Below, piece by piece: positions 59,020 to 64,000 of a DNA stretch of 64,000 nucleotides. This DNA comes from Prosthecodimorpha staleyi. Its GTDB lineage: Bacteria > Pseudomonadota > Alphaproteobacteria > Rhizobiales > Ancalomicrobiaceae. The notes under the pieces are model-generated. The model had not been told where the DNA came from. It made no database searches and worked only from the letters and a program-made list of their open reading frames with translations. Position 1 is the first letter of the stretch; each line of letters begins with the position of its first letter. The translations under genes and the position numbers were made by a program. Location: the NCBI RefSeq assembly GCF_018729455.1, contig NZ_JAHHZF010000003.1, forward strand, positions 1 through 64,000. Direction: 5' to 3'.

Positions 59020-59852
59020 GTCGTCACCCGGTCCGGGCAGGCATAGACGGTGAAGCGGCCGTCGCGCACGAAGGCGCACAGGCCGACGCCGGCCTCCTCG
59101 GCGAATTCGACCGCCAGCACGGTCGGCGCCGAGACCGAGGCGATCAGCGGGATGCCGGCAGCGGCGGTCTTGTGCACCATCTCATAGGAGCAGCGGCTCG
59201 ACACCACAACGAAACCGTCGGCTCCCGAGATGCCCGTCCGGGCCAGATGCCCGATCAGCTTGTCGAGCGCGTTGTGGCGGCCGACATCCTCGCGCACGGC
59301 GACGAGGCTGCCATCGGCCCGTGCGAAGGCCGCGGCATGGATGGCGCCGACTTCGGCATTCAGCACCTGCAGCGGCGGAAAGGCCTTCATGGCGGCATGG
59401 ACGGCCTCGGCCGGAACGGCGAGACGGGAGGCCACATGGGCGACCGGCCGCAGCGCCTCGGCGATGGTGTCGACGCCGCACAGGCCGCAGCCGGTCCGGC
59501 CGGCCAGATTGCGCTGGCGGTTGCGTAGCGCCGCAAAGCGTTCCGCCGCGATCCTCAGGCGCACCTCGGCGCCGCGCGCGAAACGCTCGACCTCCGTATC
59601 GTAGAGTTCGTCCGGCGCAGCCAGGATGCCTTCGGTCAGCGCGAAGCCGAGCGCGAAATCCTCCAGGTCGGCCGGGGTCGCCATCATGACCGCGTAGGAC
59701 AGGCCGTTGAAGACCAGCGCGACCGGCTCTTCCTCGGCGATCAGCTCGCGCCGCGATTCGACACCGGCGCGGGTGACGCGCAGGGCCGCGGCCCGGCGGG
59801 CGCCGGCCGGTGCGGGCGGTTCGGTCTCGGGGTGGGGCATTGGCTTCAGCAT
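59016..59852 (-). CDS. fdhD: formate dehydrogenase accessory sulfurtransferase FdhD
   Basis: A 278-residue FdhD that carries sulfur from IscS to the Mo/W-bis-MGD cofactor of formate dehydrogenase. The CxxC motif is GCGLCGV, and REDVGRHNALDKLIG and SSRCSYEMVHKTAAAG are family-defining. The start is set at the ATG 59852 since 59861 is a TTG and no ribosome site decides it. Its coupling to mobB and the nearby tungstate transporter point to a formate dehydrogenase encoded elsewhere. Confidence 0.93.
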   Translation of the reverse strand: MLKPMPHPETEPPAPAGARRAAALRVTRAGVESRRELIAEEEPVALVFNGLSYAVMMATPADLEDFALGFALTEGILAAPDELYDTEVERFARGAEVRLRIAAERFAALRNRQRNLAGRTGCGLCGVDTIAEALRPVAHVASRLAVPAEAVHAAMKAFPPLQVLNAEVGAIHAAAFARADGSLVAVREDVGRHNALDKLIGHLARTGISGADGFVVVSSRCSYEMVHKTAAAGIPLIASVSAPTVLAVEFAEEAGVGLCAFVRDGRFTVYACPDRVTT

Positions 59853-60058
59853 GCTGTCCAAGGGCAGGACCTTCTTCCGGTTTGCCCGTCAATATAGGGC
59901 GAAGCCGCATGGTCCGGCGAGCCCCGGCGAAAAACCACGCGGAACCAAGGCATTCCGCTTGTGTTATGCGCTGGACGCAAGGCTCGAACCCTTACAGAAC
60001 CGTAACTTGGAACGGCGGGCGGGAAGGCGTCTTTTCGGCGCCACGAAAGGAGCCTGTC

Positions 60059-60952
60059 ATGAAACCGCTCTTCCTCCGGCTGCACCGCTGGATCTCGCTC
60101 GCCTTCGCCCTGCCGCTGCTGGTCGTCATCGCCACCGGCCTGATCCTGTCCTTCGAGCCGATCGCACAATCCGGTGCGATCCGGCCGGGCAGCATCACGC
60201 TGGAAAGCCTGACCGCAGCGGTCGCCAAGGCCGATCCGGACGGCAAGGCGACCGGCATCGTCGTCCGCCCCTGGGAGAACAGCTTCGGCATCGGCTTCGG
60301 GCCGAGCGCCAGGAGCTACGATCTCGCCACCGGCGCCCCGGTCGCACCCGGATGGCTGTCAGGCCTGTTCGGCGCCTCGCGCGGCATTCACGAGCGGCTT
60401 CTGTTCGATCTCGGCTGGCTGGTGACGGCCTCGACCGTCGCCATGCTGGCGATCATCATCCTCGGCGTGCTGATGGGCCTGCCCCGCCTGCGCAATACCG
60501 TGTCCGGCTGGCACAAGGGGACGGCCTGGTTCCTGCTGCCGCTGGTCGTGCTGAGCCCGTTGACCGGCCTCGCGCTCGCCTTCGGCATCACCTTCACGAC
60601 GCCCTTGCCGCGTCCGGCCGGCGCGCCCGTCTCCCTCGTCCAGGCGCTGGCCAAGGTCGCCGAAGGCCACGATCTCTCCGGCCTCAATTCGATCCGCTCG
60701 CGCGGCGGCACCCCGATGGCGCGCCTGTGGGAGGGCGGCGAGTTGAAGGCCTATTCGGTCTCCGCGACCGGCCTGACGCCGATCCCGCGCAACTGGCCGC
60801 GCCTCCTGCACGAGGGCAACGGCGCCGGCCTGTGGTCCGGCCTCGTCGAAGTGGTCACGTCGCTTGCCCTGCTCGGGCTCCTCGGGACCGGCCTGACCAT
60901 CTGGGTGCGCCGGGCGACGCGCCGCCCGACCCGGGTGCGCGCCGCGGCCTGA
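60059..60952 (+). CDS. PepSY-associated transmembrane protein
   Basis: A 297-residue membrane protein with about four helices (LFLRLHRWISLAFALPLL, GWLVTASTVAMLAIIILGV, GTAWFLLPLVVLSPLTGLALA and LVEVVTSLALLGLLGTGLTIWV, the last with the RR end). The LHRW start and the His-containing helices resemble the PiuB/PepSY-TM group, which includes iron-uptake-linked reductases. A GAAAGGAG site precedes the ATG. It ends 7 bases before the end of convergent tupA. Its partner is unknown. Confidence 0.8.
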   Translation: MKPLFLRLHRWISLAFALPLLVVIATGLILSFEPIAQSGAIRPGSITLESLTAAVAKADPDGKATGIVVRPWENSFGIGFGPSARSYDLATGAPVAPGWLSGLFGASRGIHERLLFDLGWLVTASTVAMLAIIILGVLMGLPRLRNTVSGWHKGTAWFLLPLVVLSPLTGLALAFGITFTTPLPRPAGAPVSLVQALAKVAEGHDLSGLNSIRSRGGTPMARLWEGGELKAYSVSATGLTPIPRNWPRLLHEGNGAGLWSGLVEVVTSLALLGLLGTGLTIWVRRATRRPTRVRAAA

Positions 60953-60958
60953 TGCCGA

Positions 60959-61792
60959 TCAGTTCGTCGGCGTGGCGGCGTTCGGGAAGAACTGCTGCTC
61001 GCCGGCGATCTTGTAGCCCGCGATCGCGGCCTGGCCCTCCTTCGACAGCACCCAGTCGATGAAGGCCTGGCCGAGATCGGCCTTGACGTGGGCGTGCCGG
61101 GCCGGATTGACCAGCATGATGCCGTATTGGTTGAAGAGCTTGCGGTCGCCCTCGACGGCGATCCTGAAGGTGCCGCGGTTGCCGAAGGCGCTCCAGGAAG
61201 CGCGATCGGTCAGCACATAGGCGCCCATGCCGACACCGGTGTTGAGCGTCGCGCCCATGCCCGAGCCGGTCTCCCGGTACCAGGCGCCGCTCGCCGCCTT
61301 CACGTCGACGCCGGCCTCCTTCCAGAGCGCCAGTTCGGCCTTGTGGGTGCCCGATTCGTCGCCGCGCGAGGCGAAGGGCGCGCCCTTGGCGGCGATCGCC
61401 TTGAAGGCCGCCACGATATCCCTGGAACCCGCCACACCGGCCGGATCGGCCGCCGGGCCGACCACGACGAAGTCGTTATACATCACGTCGAAGCGCTTCA
61501 CCGCGCCGCCGGCGGCGACGAACTTCTCCTCGTCGGCCTTGGCATGGACGAACAGCACGTCGCCGTCGCCATTGGCCGCGTTCTTGATCGCCTGCCCGGT
61601 GCCGACCGCGACGACCCGGACCTCGATGCCGGTCTTCGCCGTGAAGATCGGCAGGAGATACTTGAACAGGCCGGAATTCTCCGTCGACGTGGTCGACTGC
61701 ACGACGATGAACTTACCGCCCTGCTGCGCGGCCGCCGGCAGGGCCGGCAGGAGAAGCGCGAGGCAGGCGGCGATCAGGTGACGGCGCAGCAT
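60959..61792 (-). CDS. tupA: tungstate ABC transporter substrate-binding protein
   Basis: A 277-residue periplasmic binding protein with a signal peptide (MLRRHLIAACLALLLPALPAAAQ). The oxyanion-binding N terminus, VQSTTSTENSGLF, is the TTTS-type motif of TupA/WtpA-like proteins and differs from ModA. It captures tungstate (or molybdate) for TupB-TupC. It is the last gene of tupB-tupC-tupA, 23 bases after tupC. The metal specificity is inferred from the motif. Confidence 0.9.
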   Translation of the reverse strand: MLRRHLIAACLALLLPALPAAAQQGGKFIVVQSTTSTENSGLFKYLLPIFTAKTGIEVRVVAVGTGQAIKNAANGDGDVLFVHAKADEEKFVAAGGAVKRFDVMYNDFVVVGPAADPAGVAGSRDIVAAFKAIAAKGAPFASRGDESGTHKAELALWKEAGVDVKAASGAWYRETGSGMGATLNTGVGMGAYVLTDRASWSAFGNRGTFRIAVEGDRKLFNQYGIMLVNPARHAHVKADLGQAFIDWVLSKEGQAAIAGYKIAGEQQFFPNAATPTN

Positions 61793-61815
61793 GGAAGTCC
61801 TCCCGGAAATGGTTT

Positions 61816-62577
61816 TCAGACGAAGATGCGGCCTTCGAGATAGGCCCGCCCGGCCGCGCTGCGCGGCCCTGCGAAGAAAGCGTCGGCGGGCGAATCCTCG
61901 ACGATGCGCCCGGCCTGCATGAACAGGATGCGATCGGCGTGACGGCGCGCCTGGCCGCGGTCGTGGGTGACCAGAACGGTCGCCGCGCCGGCATGGCGGG
62001 CGGCCTCGATCAATCCCTCCACGGCCAGCGTCGAGGCCGGATCGAGGCTGGCGGTCGGCTCGTCGAGGAACAGGAGCCGCGGCTGCAGGGCCAGGGCGCG
62101 GGCGAGCGCCAGCCGCTGCTGCTCGCCGCCCGACAGGAGACGCGCCGGCTGGCCGGCCAGCGGCGCCAATCGCGCCATGGCGAGCGCATCGGCGACCCGC
62201 TGACGCCGCTCCGCTCCGACGATGCCGCGTGCCGCCAGCGCATGTTCCAGATTGGCGGCAACCGAGCGGCGCAGCAGCACCGGCCGCTGGAACACCATTG
62301 CGATCGCCGAGCGCACGCCGGCATCGGCCGGACGGCCGTTCCAGGTGATCCGCCCCGCGCTCGGCGCGACGATCCCGTCGAGCAGTTTCAGAAGCAGGCT
62401 CTTGCCGGCGCCGTTGGGGCCGAGAATCACGACCCGCTCGGCGCTGTCGAGCCGGAGATCGATGCCGTCGACCAGCCGCCGCCCGCCTGTCTCCACGACC
62501 AAGCCTTCGGCGACGAGCGGAAAGATGGCCGCGCCGGCGGCCGAGCCGAGCCGATGCTGCGGCGCCGCGTCAAGCAT
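61816..62577 (-). CDS. tupC: tungstate ABC transporter ATPase
   Basis: A 253-residue ABC ATPase with Walker A GPNGAGKS, signature LLSGGEQQRLALARAL, Walker [13 protein letters not shown] and an H-loop LVTHDRGQA. It energises tungstate uptake. Its start at 62577 overlaps the tupB stop by 8 bases, so the two are coupled. The N-terminal dozen residues vary and the true start could be an internal codon. Confidence 0.92.
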   Translation of the reverse strand: MLDAAPQHRLGSAAGAAIFPLVAEGLVVETGGRRLVDGIDLRLDSAERVVILGPNGAGKSLLLKLLDGIVAPSAGRITWNGRPADAGVRSAIAMVFQRPVLLRRSVAANLEHALAARGIVGAERRQRVADALAMARLAPLAGQPARLLSGGEQQRLALARALALQPRLLFLDEPTASLDPASTLAVEGLIEAARHAGAATVLVTHDRGQARRHADRILFMQAGRIVEDSPADAFFAGPRSAAGRAYLEGRIFV

Positions 62578-63277
62578 AGGCTGCCCTCGCGGCGGTCGCC
62601 CGGAGGCCCATGACGGCGACGTTGACCAGGACGGCGATCAGGATCAGGACGATGCCGAGCGCCAGCGCCAGGGCGATGTTGCCCTTGGAGGTCTCCAGCG
62701 CGATCGTGGTGGTCATCACCCGGGTGACCCGGTCGATATTGCCGCCGACGATCATCACCGCGCCGACCTCGGCGATCGCCCGGCCGAAGCCGGCCAGCAC
62801 GGCCGTCGTCAGGCTGAAGCGGGCGTCGTAGATCAGCGTCGCCACCGCGCCGGCGCGGCCGAGCCCGAGCGAGCGGAAATAGTCGGCATATTCGAGCGCC
62901 AAGTCCTCGATCACCTGGCGCGACAGCGCGGCCACGATCGGCAGGACCAGGAGCGTCTGCGCCACCACCATGGCGGTCGGCGTGTAGAGCCAGTGCAGGA
63001 CGCCGAACGGGCCGGAGGCGGACAGCAGCAGATAGACCAGGAGCCCGATCACCACCGGCGGCAGGCCCATCATGGCGTTGAGCAGCACCAGAACCGCGCC
63101 GCGCCCGGGAAAGCGCGCCACGGCCAGCACCGCACCGAGCGGAATGCCGAGCGCGGAGGCGATCGCGACCGCGCCGAGACTGACCTTCAGCGACAGGAGG
63201 ACGACCGACCACAGTGCCGGGTCGAAGCCGGACAACATGGCCCAGGCGGTGGCGAAGGCCTGACCGAGATCCTGCAT
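62570..63277 (-). CDS. tupB: tungstate ABC transporter permease
   Basis: A 235-residue inner-membrane permease with about five or six helices. EYADYFRSLGLGRAGAVATLI is the EAA-type coupling motif and GFGRAIAEVGAVMIVGGNI the conserved TupB segment. The start at 63277 (MQDLGQAFATAW) is family-like. It is the first gene of the tup operon and follows mrp by 148 bases, so it may share or own a promoter in that gap. Confidence 0.9.
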   Translation of the reverse strand: MQDLGQAFATAWAMLSGFDPALWSVVLLSLKVSLGAVAIASALGIPLGAVLAVARFPGRGAVLVLLNAMMGLPPVVIGLLVYLLLSASGPFGVLHWLYTPTAMVVAQTLLVLPIVAALSRQVIEDLALEYADYFRSLGLGRAGAVATLIYDARFSLTTAVLAGFGRAIAEVGAVMIVGGNIDRVTRVMTTTIALETSKGNIALALALGIVLILIAVLVNVAVMGLRATAARAAYA

Positions 63278-63425
63278 CGATGATCGATTCCGCGCATCTT
63301 TTCCGGAACTGTCGGGAAAAAGAGAAAAGGCGCCGGTCTGGTCAGAAGTCAAGCGACAAGTATGACTCCAACCTGACCGAGCGGGAGCCCGGCCGGGTCG
63401 TCCGTCAGGGGAAGCGCGGCGGTGG

Positions 63426-64000
63426 CTACTCGATCACGATGCGCGGGGCCGGCCGGCCGGCCGTGCCGGTTGCCAACTGGCGCCAGACCTTCTCGGCGAT
63501 GTCGCGGTAGACCCGGGCATGGACGCCGTCGGGTTCGACGATCGAGACCGGCGTGCCGGCATCGGCGCGGGCGCGGATCTCCATGGTCAGCGGGACCTCG
63601 CCCAGGAACGGCACGCCGACCCGCGCCGCCTCGTCGCGGGCGCCGCCATGGGAGAAGATGTCGTGGCGCGTGCCGCAGTTCGGGCAGACGAAATAGCTCA
63701 TGTTCTCGACGATGCCGAGGATCGGCACGTCGACCTTCTGGAACATGGCGACGCCGCGCCGGGCGTCGATCAGGGCCAGATCCTGCGGCGTGGAGACGAT
63801 CACGGCGCCGGCCAGCGGCACCTGCTGGGCCATGGTCAGCTGGGCGTCGCCGGTGCCGGGCGGCATGTCGACGACCAGCACGTCGAGTTCGCCCCAGTCG
63901 ACCTCGCGCAGCATCTGTGTGATCGCGCTCATCACCATCGGGCCGCGCCAGATCATCGGCGTCTCCTCGTCGACGAGGAACCCGATCGACATGACCGGCA
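63426..64000 (-). CDS. apbC: Mrp/ApbC family Fe-S cluster carrier ATPase (partial, N terminus beyond the right edge)
   Basis: The C-terminal 190 or so residues of an Mrp/NBP35-type P-loop protein that carries Fe-S clusters to target apoproteins. SIGFLVDEETPMIWRGPMV, VVDMPPGTGDAQLT and the cluster-binding CPNCGTRH (CxxC) are all typical. The Walker A region lies off the window. The frame reads on past 63992 (...CPVMSIGF), so this is not the true start. Read leftward it is upstream of tupB. Confidence 0.9.
   Translation of the reverse strand, partial: PVMSIGFLVDEETPMIWRGPMVMSAITQMLREVDWGELDVLVVDMPPGTGDAQLTMAQQVPLAGAVIVSTPQDLALIDARRGVAMFQKVDVPILGIVENMSYFVCPNCGTRHDIFSHGGARDEAARVGVPFLGEVPLTMEIRARADAGTPVSIVEPDGVHARVYRDIAEKVWRQLATGTAGRPAPRIVIE

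Overview
The window is very GC-rich DNA, densely coded on both strands, with many GTG/TTG starts and ATGA stop/start overlaps. It looks like a chromosomal segment of an alphaproteobacterium of the order Hyphomicrobiales (Rhizobiales). The support is a rhizobial-type rRNA leader and promoter at the left edge, ChvE-GguA-GguB sugar uptake, FixABCX, an Azospirillum-type L-2-keto-3-deoxyarabonate dehydratase, and SorC- and GlxA-type regulators. The genus cannot be decided from the sequence alone. No tRNA, CRISPR array or insertion sequence was recognised by reading.

Layout. 1-412: promoter and leader of a ribosomal RNA operon reading leftward out of the window (16S itself is not included). 713-4703: a small exported protein and the dTDP-rhamnose operon rfbB-rfbD-rfbA plus rfbC. 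5032-9177: a membrane GGDEF-EAL protein, then an unusual aspartate-carbamoyltransferase-like enzyme paired with a DMT exporter. 9224-12153: manC-manB for GDP-mannose. With rfb this supplies surface polysaccharide precursors. 12411-14714: small exported proteins, a phosphoglycolate phosphatase and a cupredoxin-fold protein. 15001-15918: L-2-keto-3-deoxyarabonate dehydratase. 16094-19147: an Mla/MCE lipid-transport operon. 20064-24044: an ABC half-transporter with a degenerate ATPase, divergent from a GH3 beta-glucosidase. 24090-26703: a gamma-glutamyltransferase-family enzyme and a polysaccharide-deacetylase-fold hydrolase. 27005-31121: chvE-gguA-gguB. 31318-33703: two alpha/beta hydrolases. 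33854-35783: an unknown soluble protein followed by a CesT-type type III secretion chaperone, the best candidate here for an undescribed effector/chaperone pair. 35803-39370: a non-pyrrolysine MttB-family methyltransferase with a GlxA/AraC and a LysR regulator. 39385-43071: fixABCX.

43631-50080 reads as a lysine/glutarate module: alpha-aminoadipate semialdehyde dehydrogenase, a class III CoA-transferase, glutaryl-CoA dehydrogenase and a SorC-type regulator, interrupted by a VapBC-like toxin-antitoxin pair. 50171-50745 is a 203-bp-period tandem repeat of palindromic elements. 50896-52687: a TetR regulator, a macrodomain protein and a second VapBC pair. 52752-57612: leucine degradation (ivd, mccA, mccB) behind a good promoter that overlaps an inverted repeat. 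57735-59852: a PIN-toxin remnant, a quinone-reductase-like flavoprotein, mobB and fdhD. 59852-63277: a PepSY membrane protein and a tungstate ABC transporter (tupBCA). The window ends inside an Mrp/ApbC Fe-S carrier gene.

How the genes work together. The acyl-CoA dehydrogenases (glutaryl-CoA, isovaleryl-CoA) need an ETF-type electron acceptor, and FixAB is an ETF paralogue nearby. TupABC, MobB and FdhD jointly suggest maturation of a tungsten or molybdenum formate dehydrogenase encoded elsewhere. ChvE-GguAB and the ketodeoxyarabonate dehydratase could act in one pentose route. Intergenic repeats, two intact toxin-antitoxin pairs and one PIN-toxin remnant mark 45-58 kb as the most plastic part of the window.
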